Source of the DNA: Limonium bicolor
Taxonomy: Eukaryota > Streptophyta > Magnoliopsida > Caryophyllales > Plumbaginaceae
Assembly (NCBI GenBank): GCA_023374045.1
Contig: CM041776.1
Location: forward strand, 120,175,000 to 120,238,999
Direction: 5' to 3'
DNA: 64,000 nucleotides
Position 1 is the stretch's first letter; each line of letters begins with the position of its first letter. Positions 35,184 to 46,833 of the stretch are shown here, in pieces. The notes under the pieces were generated by a model. It searched no databases. It was not told the DNA's origin and saw only the letters and a list, made by a program, of their open reading frames with translations. A program made the position numbers and the translations under genes.

Positions 35184-36290
35184 GTATGTTTTGTTTAATT
35201 TTTTTTACCAACTGCTCCTACTTAGACAGGTCGTGCCTTTAGTAAGCACATAAAAAATGTAGTTTAACGTATTGTTTTTACTGAAAACATCGTGTCTTCA
35301 ATTTGTGGATGTTCTAATTAGAAGTTTTAAATCATTCTAACAACATAACCACACTTTGAAAAGTTTAAAGAATATTATTTTGCCATTTTATGTGGCTCCC
35401 GAAGTAAATACTTAAAACATACCACAAATTTGTTACATACGAATAGTCATGTAGTAGCACTATACTACTACATGAAGACCTTTTATTATATTTTTGGGTG
35501 CTTGCTTAAGGCACAACCTAACTAAGCAGAAGCAACATGATAGAATAAATGAAATAGGTAAACATAGATTGAACCTTCACTGGTGTGTCATCGTTCATCA
35601 ACCACGATTAACTATCAACATGTGGTTCATATTATGCCGGTAGTTGAATCTTACCCATGTGTTGCTTGTTATATATTTAGTTTTCAACCATAATATACGC
35701 ATATCTTCGTCATTTGCAATTACCATCTGGCTCCAAAATGGCACTGGGTGAGGAAACATCATTTTTCGGAAGACAATGGATGTTGCAACAAACTTCTCAT
35801 CACCACAATATAGGCTACAATCAACTAGAAATTATTTGAAGTACTTAATGTCAGAAAATTTTTGCAATTGTAAGAGGCCATGTTGTGGCATAATCAGTTG
35901 GTTCAAAACAAAAACCACAATCATCAAATAATGGTGTGTGGTGCAGATACAACAAACAAAGAATAAAGATTGTTGAACTACAACTCGAAGGGAGAGTGAA
36001 ATGGCAAGCAACAAAAATTCTTTTGTTTACAGAGGAATGGCAATTATTTATGTGTGACAAACTTCAAGGATGGGTGAGGTATTTATGGATGAGAGCTACT
36101 TAGGTTGGGCTGGTGGAGGTAACTTGCTCCTACGGAGACAAGCATCTGCTTTAGCAAGTAACCCATAAAATTAGCATATGTTATTAGTTATGTAAGTCAC
36201 ATCAACGACCTAATCTCCACTCATCAAAAGTTAGGGGAATATAATATAAATATATGTAGCTATTTTTAATAGAATGTGTAGATCGAACAA
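35184..36290. other. Spacer without recognised gene
   Basis: AT-rich. One perfect small palindrome, CATGTAGTAG, 7-base loop, CTACTACATG, lies at 35449-35475. Nothing else could be supported. Confidence 0.45.
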
Positions 36291-37106
36291 CTGACTTAAA
36301 CTAACTCAGGGTGTGAATCTGTGAGATGGTTTGACTCAATCGAACTGAGGGTACGGAAGAACTTATGATGTGGAAACACTTAGTCAAACTAAGTGCACGG
36401 AAGCAGTTATTCAAACTTGAAATGTGAAACAACTCAAGCAAACTAATTGAAAGTATACTGAAGAGATGGAAAGACTTAGCCGAACTCAGCTGGATACACA
36501 ATATAAGTTATTTTATTTCTTGGTAAAAACAAAATAACTTACAATGCCCGCTTAGTAGATGAGATCTACTTCATGGTTTTCACTCACTCACTCACCCAAT
36601 ACAATCTCTGATAAGCTCAATGATAAGTACAGTGAAGCTAGGACCTACCTAGAATGAGTCTATCTATAAGCTTTAAACAACTTTGGTACGTTTTCTCTCT
36701 CTAGAACAGAATGCAGCTCTCTTACGACTTTTCTAATTGAAATCTCTCGGAAAGCACAAGATTAACTAATGATTACAACCCTATTTATACAGTTTCTGTT
36801 AACCGTTACAAAGAGTTAGTTCAGCAATTTTTGGAACTAACTTAGTTGAGCGTGGACTAAGTTGAGTTGTGCCAGTCTTCAGGCAAAAACTTTGGGAGTG
36901 ACTTGAGTGGTCTTCCGTCCGTTGGAGCATTTTGGGAGTTGGTAACTTGGCTCCTTAAACGTCGCAACGGCTCGAAAAAGTCTTTCTTGCTTCTTGGGTT
37001 GCACAGACTGTGTTGTGTTTTGCAGTGATCGGTTAATTCCGTTGTAGTGCTTGATTGACTCCGTTGTAGTTATTGACTATCTCAGCAACACCATCATGTT
37101 GCAACA
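36290..37106 (-). repeat. Putative LTR (minus orientation) of a retroelement; inner end clear, outer end not
   Basis: On the minus strand it starts TGTTGCAACATGATGG at 37106, directly after a purine run (AAGGGGAAAT, complement of 37107-37116), as an LTR follows its PPT. A good TATA box, TGTATAAATAGGG, lies on the same strand (complement of 36779-36791). A hairpin TAAGTTATTTT/AAAATAACTTA (36506-36543) lies downstream of it. The outer end near 36290 is a guess, and I found no second LTR. Confidence 0.5.
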
Positions 37107-37359
37107 ATTTCCCCTTGTTGCTCGTGAATCCCGAGCAAGTCAATCCTGCAAAAAACAAACACAGAGGACTAGGGGAACCGACGCTGTCAAAGTTCCCCCT
37201 TAATCGAGGCAAGAAAAAAAAAGACCGTGTAACTCCGGTGAAGTTCCCCCTTAACCGACGAGAGAAAAATTCATATAAGCGCAAAACCATAGGAATACGC
37301 AGAGTTAAATCTAAGCAACTTAAAACGGATATCCAAGAGTATAAACCTTAAATCCAGTA

Positions 37360-37880
37360 GCAAGAAGTAAAGATATTCACAAAAACACAGTTAGAGTCAT
37401 CCGTACACCAGACGGGATTCACCGCTTTCCCCTTTTTACTTTCATCAGAGGGAAGCTTTATAGTCAGACATAGTTAGTTGAGTATGTAGAAACAATTCAC
37501 AAAAGAGTGTTTAGAACTTACAACCATCCTAAGTTCTAACCCCACCCCCTCCCACACACACACACACACACGCACGCGCACGCGCATGTGCACGTACACA
37601 CAATAGTAAGAAGTAAAGATATTCACAAAAGCACAGTTAGGGTCATCCGTACACCAGACGAGATTCACCCCTGTCCCCTTTTTGCTTTCATCAGAGGGAA
37701 ACTTTGCAGTCATACATAGTTAGTTGAGTATGCAGAAACAATTCACAAAAGAGTGTTTAGAACTTACAACCATCCTAAGTTCTAACCCCCACCCCCCACA
37801 CACACACGCACGTGCTCGCGCACGCGCACACACACACGCACGCACACACACGCACACACACGCGCACACACATACACACA
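37360..37880. repeat. Tandem duplication of about 240 bp, each copy ending in a CA/CG microsatellite
   Basis: Copy 1 begins AGCAAGAAGTAAAGATATTC (about 37360). Copy 2 begins with the near-identical AGTAAGAAGTAAAGATATTC (about 37604). Both pass through AGTGTTTAGAACTTACAACC and end in (CA)n/(CG)n tracts at about 37555-37602 and 37797-37882. Frames open across the tract are composition artefacts. Confidence 0.85.
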
Positions 37881-37929
37881 CGTTAAGGTTTTTAGGCTAT
37901 TGGGCTGCAGGAGTGGGCTTGATAACAAC

Positions 37930-39494
37930 AGGCAGATAGGCAGATCCAATATCTCATCCTGCATCGCTGACACAGCCTTCTTGTGTCCAGCCAGTCTCTC
38001 CATCGTCTTTGCATTACCGTCAGCCAATTCTCTCGCCAAAAGTTTTAGTCAATCCAGTTTCTTCTCAAGTCAAAGGAGTCTGTCCTGTTCGGCAGACATT
38101 GATGCAGTGGTGACTTGAGGGATGGTTGTGGGAGGCTGTAGAGGTAGCAGCTGGGCCTTTTCGATTGAGGTAAGTCGATTGAGGTATTTGAGATTGATAG
38201 CGTCGACCTCCTCGATGGAATTTGGCTACGAATTCTTCAGTGGAACCTGAAAGAATTTAAAAACCCTATGAAGCTAGATGGTGTATCCTAGGGGGTGCCT
38301 TGGGGTTTCAGCTAGTGGGCCATGTGGTTTAGCATTAAAAAGGCCAAGTTTAGGGGATGACGATGGATAATGCAATACATAATGGACAAATCAAGAGAGT
38401 TAGCTATTTGATTTCCTTCCTTTTAATGGACAATATTTTTGATGACTAAATATGAAAGAGTTGATGGAGAACTGAAAGGTCTGCCATAGGAATTGGAGAA
38501 CCTACTTTTCTTTTTGAGGAGAAGAAACAATAAATTTTTGTGGGTGGGACTCTTGGGATATCAGGGTGGACTCCTTTGTCATAGAATTAGAAACCAGCGT
38601 TGGGAATACGGAGAGCTTTAGACAGTTTATTGAGATCAAAGAATATTGCAGTGGAATTGACAAAAGACTGTACGGACCCATTTCTAATGACCAAGTGTTG
38701 ATAGAAGTCGACAGACTCTTGCAAGAACTATTTAGATACTTCAGAGAATTAGTGAGTATAGCCCTGAACTTCTAACATGCTAACAAGTTCTCCTAGGTGA
38801 GTGGAAAGGGCCCAAGAAAGGTCAAGATATTTACCCTTAACTAGATTTCAATCGGCGGTAGGATCTTGAATCATGTACCGTTGGTGAAAGATGTCAATCT
38901 TGGTGGTGCACCTTGACACCTTTGAATTGGGTATGTGAGAGTGGGTAGACGTAGCGCCGGTGGATGTGTCATGACTCGCCGCCTTGATTGGTTACTTTGC
39001 TTGGACGGGGGAGGACTCGCTGGTCGCAGGGGAGACTGTGGGTGGTAACGCAGGAGGACCCTTTTGGGGATGCTGCGGGAGTCAAGGTTTTGGATTTTTG
39101 GGGGTAGGTTCTCTTTTGGAGAGGGATTGGATGGGGCAGTTACTGGTTTGAGGGAAGTAGGGTTTGATGAAGTGGTTGAAGGCAGAGGTGATGGTGGATT
39201 TTTGAGTGGTGAGTTAGTTTGGATGGGGGTGACGTCCTCAACATCGGTGTCTAGTACCTCCGTGGTAGCTACAGATGGTGGGGTTAGTTGTGAAGGCGAT
39301 TGCATTTTATGTGGATGAGATGGTGTTGTGGCTTTTATGGGTGTGGATTGTGGTGAGGGTGTCTTAGTGGGGTTGGTGGTGGTTGTGGTTTGAGTGGCGG
39401 TTGTGGCTCTGGCCTGAAGGAATGCTTGAAGGCGAAGAGGATCATTGAAAATTTCGGCTGATATCTTAATGCCATTGAAGTCGATATCAGCCAT
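37930..39494 (-). pseudogene. Decayed minus-strand ORF, retroelement-associated, unknown family
   Basis: The first 207 codons (39494 down to 38871) are open: an N-terminus MADIDFNGIKISAEIF and then a long Pro/Ser/Thr-rich stretch. Past the stop, other frames continue protein-like text: KGKYLDLSWALSTHLGELVS, NKLSKALRIPNAG, PMADLSVLHQLFHI, then near 37950-38039 a helical, charged tail (LARELADGNAKTMERLAGHK). I think this is one gene with several stops and frame changes. The pattern resembles gag-like or 'plant transposon protein' ORFs, but I cannot place it firmly. A TATA-like CCTATAAAGC lies upstream (complement of 39559-39568). It ends toward the PPT and LTR at 37106, which would fit a gag-only retroelement. 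Confidence 0.5.
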
Positions 39495-40001
39495 TGTGAG
39501 AGGTTTGCTTCAGGTATGCACGAAAGGATGGACTGGGAGAGTGGATGGGATGGTGTGCTTTATAGGCTATGCAGACTGACAGAATATCTAGAGATGTAAC
39601 ACCCCTACCGCTAATCCCGTCCATACTTTACAATTACTTACCTTCGCAGCGGATATTACATACACAATAGCGGGTGTACAATACCGTTAGTTACCCACGT
39701 GACTAACAAGGCAAGTTACAACACTACATACTATCGGTCTGATGAATTTGAACATACCGAGTACTCTACACAATACATTACTTTCCATTCCATACTCAAT
39801 TCACAATTCCAAATACAAACTCCAATACAATACTATACCGAGTCTACTACAATCCTTAAATCACCGATACAGTTTGGACTTCCAATTTCGCATTACAATA
39901 CAGTACAATTCCTATTACTCGACTACCCATGCTTACATGGCAGCCCCGTCCTACACTCTTGAACGGTGGTCGGCTTCGAAGTTCCTGTAAATAAAAACAA
40001 T

Positions 40002-40062
40002 GCCCCTAGGGGCTCAGTATATTACTGCATATGAAATTCGCATATCCCGCGTGCTAACCGGG
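40002..40062 (-). other. Conserved triple hairpin, LARD2 left LTR
   Basis: GCCCC-TA-GGGGC (40002-40013), CAGTA-TAT-TACTG (40015-40027), CCCG-loop-CGGG (40046-40062). The other LTR of the same element has CAGCA-AAT-TGCTG, a T:A to C:G pair exchange. Confidence 0.75.
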
Positions 40063-41567
40063 GACGCCGACTACTTTTGGTCGAATATACATGGAGTTCA
40101 TTTTACATGCATACATACATACTAATACTACAACAATTAAAGCATCATTACTTACATGCATATACAAGATTCAATACTTACTAGGGAAGACAATTCGTCA
40201 GTCAACCGTTCACGTTAGTTATTCACTCATCCGGTTTAATCGGATGCTCTCTTTCTCCCCGTTCGGGTTCATAGGGCTTACACAACTCATGTTCTTACTT
40301 ACTTGTTTCTTTACTCATACTTCACTCGTTACCTTACTCATTACCTTACTCGTGCTTTACTCAATACTCACTACCTTACCAACACTTACTCCTTACTCAA
40401 TGCTCATTACTTAACTCTTACATACTAAGTACTCCATACTCATCACCTTACTCATACGTACTCTTTATTCGGTACTCCTTACATACTCATACTTACTCCT
40501 TACTCAATACACGTTACTTTACTCATACATACGCATTACTCAATACTGATTACTTTTGGCCTCCGGGCGGAGTCATACACAAAGGGGCTATACACTTAGC
40601 TCCTCCAATACTCAAATGTCCGTTTTTACCGGACTACTCAAATTTCCAACACTCCTCTCTCGAAGTATCTTACAATCTCATGGATTATCCTAGAAGTATC
40701 TCTCTTGATGACCTCTACTAGCTTCGGGAACTACCAACGTCTAGTATTCTCAGATTTAAGGGTTTCCCCAACGTATCGAATACTCTCATGTTCGGGACAT
40801 TACTTACAGTAGTCGGGTCCTCTCATTGTGGGTCGACTAACTTTCTAAGGGGTTTGGAGATCTCTCATCATTCTTTACTACTCTCATGGTTCATGTCTTG
40901 CACCGTCATCAATACCTCTAATAGAGGTTACTCATATGTACTCCCACTATTTATTGTTTTGTGGATTGTTCATTTCGGTTCTCTTACCATTATCGGAAGG
41001 TTACTAATCCCGTACACTCTCTCACATTCTAGTGAGTTCATTGGTTTGCGTTAACGTTTCTTGGTTCTTAGTTTAGTGCATTTCTACGTTTCCGTTAATT
41101 CACAACATGACTCTTACTACGAGAAAACTAAACAACAAGACTCATCTATGAGTCGGTCTACACACTAAGTTAAGCCACACAATCATTCAAGAGGGGTTAG
41201 CTCAAACATCATATAGCAAGACATACAATGAAAGGCAATAAACCATTTTCATGCTTTAGTCTTGATTAGCCGGCATACAGCACACAAATCAACGTAGCTC
41301 GGTTAGCATACGGGGCATGAGAAAATCATACCTTACACCAATGGTTACTTTACCATGTCGCCTTACGTTCTTCGGCTCACACTTGTTCCTCTGGTAACAT
41401 TCGAAATGTATCCATTAATAGCAAGTACTACGACTTGTAACAATTAATAATCCCGTAGTTTAACCCCGTTAACCTTTGGTTCTTATGTGCATACTATTTT
41501 ATGTTATTTTTTTCTTACCACCATTACTCTCCCCATGGTCTACTGCTTAAGCCCATATTTTTTTTTG

Positions 41568-41823
41568 CCCGACCTACCTTGCCAAGGTCCGTCGCAAGGT
41601 AGGTCGGAGTCATAAGGTTTCTGGCCGAATTTTTTTTGTTTGCCCGACCTACCTTGCCAAGGTCGGTCGCAAGGTAGGTAAGAGTCAGAAGGTTGCTGGC
41701 TGAATTTTTTTTACCCGACCTACCTTGCTAAGGTCGGTCGCAAGGTAGGTCGAAGTCAGAAGACTCCAGAATTGAAGATTCCAGGCCGACCTACCTTGCC
41801 AAGGTCGGTCGCAAGTTAGGTTG
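41568..41823 (-). repeat. Tandem hairpin array in LARD2 LTR (4 units)
   Basis: CCCGACCTACCTTGC-type units start at 41568, 41643, 41714 and 41785 (spacing 75, 71, 71). Each pairs CCGACCTACCTTGC with GCAAGGTAGGTCGG around a short loop. It lies 2,201-2,456 bases from the LTR start on the element strand, matching LARD1 and the chromovirus in place and period but not in sequence. Confidence 0.88.
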
Positions 41824-44024
41824 AACCCAGTACCCCTTTTTACTACTCATCTTGAACTCTAAATTCACCTCAATTCTTACCCAATCATTTCCTAATCATT
41901 TCCACATGTTTCCTACATGTTTAAGTACCTTAAAACATTCTTAATCATGCTCTAAACCTCCTCAATTCATTACTCAAATTCTTTACTCAAATCCTTGCTC
42001 AATTTCCACAAACTTCAATACTCATCTTTGCACTTATGCACTCTAGTGCAATTCTAACTTCTTCTTAAGAGTTACAATCTTCTACCAACCTTACCAAATT
42101 ACTTATTGATCATTACCATTCCATCCTAGACAAATGCACTACCAATACCCAAGTCCAATCTCCATTTCCAAGATTATACACACCAACTCTTTTTCTTGAA
42201 ATCCTAAGGTCTTTACACCCCATTTTGCTACAGATTTTTCTCTCTCTCTAATCCATTCTCCAAATGCCATCCCAATGTTATTAATCAAACCAACTCCATC
42301 CTATAAACACCTAGTTAATCCTAGGTCACTCTTTACTCAATATACTCTCAAAACACCTTCGATTTCTACCGAAATTTTGCCATAACTCCGTTGCTTTTCT
42401 AGCATTGTCCAAAACTCATCTTATCACCAAATTTCATCCTAAACTAGCCACACCCATACAAGGGTTCTACCAGCACACAATTAATTCACCAACCTCATCC
42501 AAATCTCATAAAGCACAATATATCACAATACATAACTCATACACTACTTGGCTCCAAGGCCTTCAATCCAAACACCAATTCCACAATTACTCTCTTCTAG
42601 TTACCAACAAAATACATTTCCATTCCAGTTTTGGTTCATTCATTCATTACCCATCCCATTATACTAGTACATATAAAATATACATTAAGGTAGGTTTTTC
42701 TTACCTTAAAATTTTCACAAGTTCCTCTTTTGCTCCCTTCCTTCTCCTTTCTTCTTTTTCGGTCAAGTTGGGCAATGGAGTTGCCAAACTCCATCCCAAC
42801 ACCCACATTACACCAAAAGAATACAATTAAACTTCTAACCCTTAGAATTTACTAATTCAAAGAAAGGCTTAAAACACACAAGTTAGGGTTTACCTTTTTG
42901 GAATTTTTAAGAGGGGTTTTAACCCTTGATTCAAGAGGGTGATCCCACCAACATTGGAAGTTTGGAATGATGCTCAAAGGAGATAGAAAAACAGAGCATT
43001 ACAATGGGGTAAAAATTGGCTACACTAAGAAATGAAGAAGAAGGTGAAATTTTGTGATTTTTCTTACCTTAAGACAATAAGGAGACTCCAAGCTCCAAGA
43101 ACATGCAATTTCCTCTTCAAATGGGCAAAACCCATGGGGATGAAGTTCATCATTTTTAAATTCTAAAAAGAGGGAAGTGTAGAGCTTGAGGAGTGGAGTT
43201 TAAATTTGTGGTTATTTTTGCATTTGGAGTTCAAATGAGGCTTGAGCATGGAGAAGAAGAGGAGAAGCCATTGAAGCCATGTTGAGAGCTTCAAAATCGG
43301 CTGAGAGGAAAAGGGAGGAGGAGTTCTCACGAGAAGGAAGGAGGAGAATAGGTGAGAGAGTAGAGAAATGAGAGGTGAGAGAAAAAGGAGGTTACTTTTT
43401 CACTTTTGTACTTTTCTTTCTCTTCTTCTTTTTTTTCTTTCTTTCTTTACTTATTTATTGTGTGTGTGAGAGGCTGATTTACTCACTAAAACCGGCCCCC
43501 ACATGTATATGTGCTGGGGTGTTTTTTTTTGTCTTTTACAGAAAACGCTCGTTAAGTTACCCGGTTTTAGCACTATTCATTGACCCGGCCCGTTTTCTGG
43601 AATTTTCTCGTTTCTTTAATTTTATTGGTTATTAAGCTTCCATTAATGTTTAATTATAGTTATTTAATGAACTATAATTTTTACGGGTTCATCGACCATT
43701 CAAAGTCACATTTTCGGGTTTCTCGAAAAACATGCGCTAAAGCTTTATTAGCGTTTTAACACATTATTTGGATCCGTTTTCTTCGGGAATCATTCCTGTA
43801 TACTAATTAGGCATGGATAAGCCTTAGGAATCCATACAATACTCTGACCGTGGTCTTGTACCTCCTATGGTCATATAACGCTTATTTTAGCGTTTTTCTT
43901 TTTTTAAGCGTTTCCTCATTTCTTTTGGATTTATTTTCCTTACCAAAATACTTTAGGCGCTATTAGGCCCTTAAATACCATATCAAAATAATTTAATCAC
44001 CATAATTAAGTTCAGGGTATTTTA

Positions 44025-44059
44025 ATCTACCCCCCTTAAAGAACTTTGCCCTCAAAGTT
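44025..44059 (-). promoter_or_regulatory. LARD2 3' polypurine tract and hairpin
   Basis: ATCTACCCCCCTTAAAG (complement of the purine run), then AACTTTG (44042-44048), loop CCCT, CAAAGTT (44053-44059). Confidence 0.88.
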
Positions 44060-44130
44060 GGTGAATCTAATATTGTTACTCGTATAAGTACTCTATGCTA
44101 AGGTAATGACCTATACATCACTAGTACATA

Positions 44131-44372
44131 AATGGTCTATCGCAGCGCCCCTACCGCAGCGGTTGTAAAAACAACCACTGAGATAGGCCGTTTTTAAAAA
44201 TCCCGCAAACCTATCTCAGCGGTTGTTACTTACAACCGCTGCGGTAGGGTCATTTTTTAAAAAAAAACTCTATCGCAGCGGTTCCTACTAAGAACCGCTG
44301 AGATAGGTCTTTTTAACTGATCTATCTCAGCGGTTCTTAGTAGGAACCGCTGCGATAGGGTTTTTTTCCCCA
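44131..44372. repeat. CACTA left subterminal repeats
   Basis: Several inverted pairs of the motif CTATCkCAGCGGTT / AACCGCTGmGATAG, for example CTATCGCAGCGGTTCCTACT facing AAGAACCGCTGAGATAG. Such arrays bind the element's own proteins in En/Spm (known for the family). Confidence 0.88.
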
Positions 44373-46833
44373 AATCGAGCACTCCGTCATTCTCCTCTTC
44401 ATTCTCTTCTGTAAACTCGAGAGAACGAAGTAGAGCGACGGTGATATCGACGGCGATTCCGCAGCTCCGACACCTGTGATTGCTCCACCACCGCCACCGT
44501 CTTCTTCCTCGTCGCACCACCGTTCTTCGCCGCCATCGCCGTCGCCAATCGTTCCGCCAAGAGGTCGCAGGCGTCGATCGATATAGCTGCGGGAACCCTA
44601 GATTCGAATTCCTAATTTGAACTTCGAAATATGTTAATTATTGTCTGGTTGATTGAATAACTAGTTGTAATATAGTTATTGATTGTTAGTTTAGTTGTGT
44701 GTGCATAATTTGAATATAGATAGATTATTGAACAAGTATAAATAGTTGTGCATATAAGGTGTTTGATAAAATGCCTGAGTTGATATTTTTGCTGTTTGTG
44801 CCCTCTACATACAACCCAAAGTTGTAAAAAACAGTACTGGAGTTTAGTACGGGTCATCTGAAGTATGCGATACAGAAGTACATATACGGATAAAACGGGG
44901 TTAATGATACGGATGATAAATTTAATTATATAAATATAGAACTAGAATTTTAAACATGACTATGAAACTATGAAAGATATTAAAAAATATCTATTGCAAA
45001 TCAATATACAAATAACGCATATAAACATCTACTATATAAAATAACTTAGTTCAAGTATTATATACCATTTTATAATTTATAATTTTTTTCCACACTATAA
45101 GTTTTAACTTTTCATTATATAGATCCAATAAACAAGTTTGAAATTCAAAACAAGTTTTAATAGATTTATTGTATATGAATTTTGTTACTAAACTAATTAG
45201 ATCTAAACGTTATACGTTGAATTCATTACATAATGACTACATGATACCAATATCATAAACCATATATAAGTCGTTTGTTGACATGAAAAAGTTTGAATTC
45301 ATATGTATATATGTTGTTGACTATTATAATTTTACATAATTCCTGCAAAAAAATAGACTATTAATTAAAAAATCCTGAAAAAAACTAGCTTAATATGTTG
45401 TTTTAGACAAATTTGAAACGATTAATTCGGTGCGAAATCAAAGTAATACTGGTATACTGTATTACTTTTTTCGCAAAGAGCCTTGAAAAAAGTTACAACC
45501 CTTATAAGAGAAAGAAGAGCTTGGGAAGTAAGAAAAATGTAACAAAAAAATGTTAACTCAAATAAAACAGAGGAGATATACTGCATAACAAGCAGCACAC
45601 TAACAGTACAAATAAATAAATAGAGCTGAAACAGATGTTAATTAAACGCCTTTAAACTGCGAGCAGCTTGTACGGTATTAAAACAATTCATATATAACAA
45701 ATTTATAACTTAAATTCATATAAATTGAAATGGTAAATAAAACTACTATGAAAAGAAAAAGAATAACTACAAATCATTTTGTTCTTAATTCTCAAACTAT
45801 TTAAAAAATTAACTTCAAGTTTCACATTAATAAAGTGGTAAGATCTATAACTTTATAACATCTATGTTCTCCCATTACATTGCAGTATATACGTGCTTAA
45901 TATGATAATGCTTGTAGTAATGGGTTTCTTGCCCCCCTAATATTATTACCTTGCTTCACCGCTGTCTGCAGTAATTGGGGTGGTCTCTATGTCTTTTCTT
46001 CCTCATTGCTTCTGTTGTGCAGCATGAGCGGAAAGGTAACATCTTCATCTATTTTTTTTCTCTTTTTATTTTCTTAATATGATAATGCTTATAATAATGG
46101 ATTTCTTGCCCCCCTAATATTATTTCCTTGCTTCCCGCTGTCTGCAGTAATTGGGGTGGTCTCTACTTCTTCTTCCTCATTTCTTCTACTGTGGAGTAAG
46201 AGTGAAAAGGTAACATCTTCATCTATCTTTTCTCTTTGTTTGTTTAATTAATTATTGCGAAAAAGTGGTTGTGGTTAATATTGAGTGATTGTGAATAAGG
46301 ATGGTTGCTGTCAATTGTTGAATTTATTTGTCGTGGTAAATAAGATGTTGGTGAATGCTTAATGATAAGCATGGATTAACACGATTAGCAAAGGTCATGC
46401 CGAATTTTTTCTAGAATCGTATTAGTCTTATTAATTAATTTTATTTGTTATTTGTGTAACAATCTTTCTTTTCTTTGTCAGGTCTTCTGAATCTGCTATT
46501 GGATTTGTACCAGTACTTTCCCAGCCCATCACCAAAGCAGTGTCCTAGCTTCCCCCTGTACAACCTTAAAACAAGTAAGTAATTAAACTTTATTTTTTGT
46601 TTTAATAATGCAATGATTTGTTGAAGTTAAATTAAATGTGTTAGAATTGTTAGAATAAGGCTAGATTAGTTACGTTGGAACGTTAGAGTACTTAGGCTAC
46701 GTTAGTTAGGTTGGAACCATAGAGTAGTGCGAGTTTGGTTGCAACCGTACATCCAGTAGAAACATGCTCCATATACAAATGCAGACGAAACTGAAAGAAA
46801 TCAATCTAAACTTGTTTTGTTTTCACATATAGA
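44373..46833 (+). other. CACTA 5' region and untranslated leader
   Basis: A GC-rich stretch (44390-44600, CTCCACCACCGCCACCGTC-like) could be a first exon or captured host sequence. The rest is AT-rich. Near 45900-46250 lies a tandem duplication containing a leader-exon-like unit. A last leader intron seems to end TTTTCACATATAG just before the TNP2 ATG at 46834. Confidence 0.5.
45900..46252 (+). repeat. 179-bp tandem duplication with a duplicated exon-like unit
   Basis: Copy 1 from about 45901 (ATGATAATGCTTGTAGTAATG), copy 2 from about 46080 (ATGATAATGCTTATAATAATG). Each contains CTGTCTGCAG|TAATTGGGGTGG and later AAAG|GTAACATCTTC, i.e. an acceptor, a short exon-like stretch and a donor. Confidence 0.75.

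Larger units (their letters stand above)
39595..44024 (-). repeat. LARD2 3' LTR (left copy, 4,430 bp)
   Basis: The plus strand starts TGTAACACCCC and ends GGGTATTTTA, so the terminal CA of the standard TG...CA ends has become TA. It carries the triple hairpin (40002-40062), a TACTCATAC-rich stretch (about 40310-40560), a four-unit hairpin array (41568-41823) and a purine-rich leader-like stretch (about 43230-43390). Confidence 0.88.

Noticed and set aside
35510..36060. Minus-strand text that looked faintly like a Mutator N-terminal domain
   Set aside because: Only short word resemblance and no consistent frame. I could not support a gene.
37553..38039. Open frames with His/Thr/Ala or Arg/Val/Cys runs
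   Set aside because: They are translations of the CA/CG microsatellite. Only the non-repeat part near 37950-38039 (minus) may belong to the decayed ORF.
36290..39594. A complete LTR retroelement here
   Set aside because: Only one LTR end, one PPT and a decayed ORF are visible. There is no second LTR and no target duplication, so the parts are listed separately.
41568..41823. CRISPR-like look of regularly spaced repeats
   Set aside because: This is plant LTR sequence. The units are tandem hairpins with similar spacers and no cas genes.
44257..44600. GC-rich stretch in the CACTA leader as a host gene exon
   Set aside because: The frame contains no known domain and lies next to subterminal repeats. 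An untranslated leader is as likely. Left as a note only.
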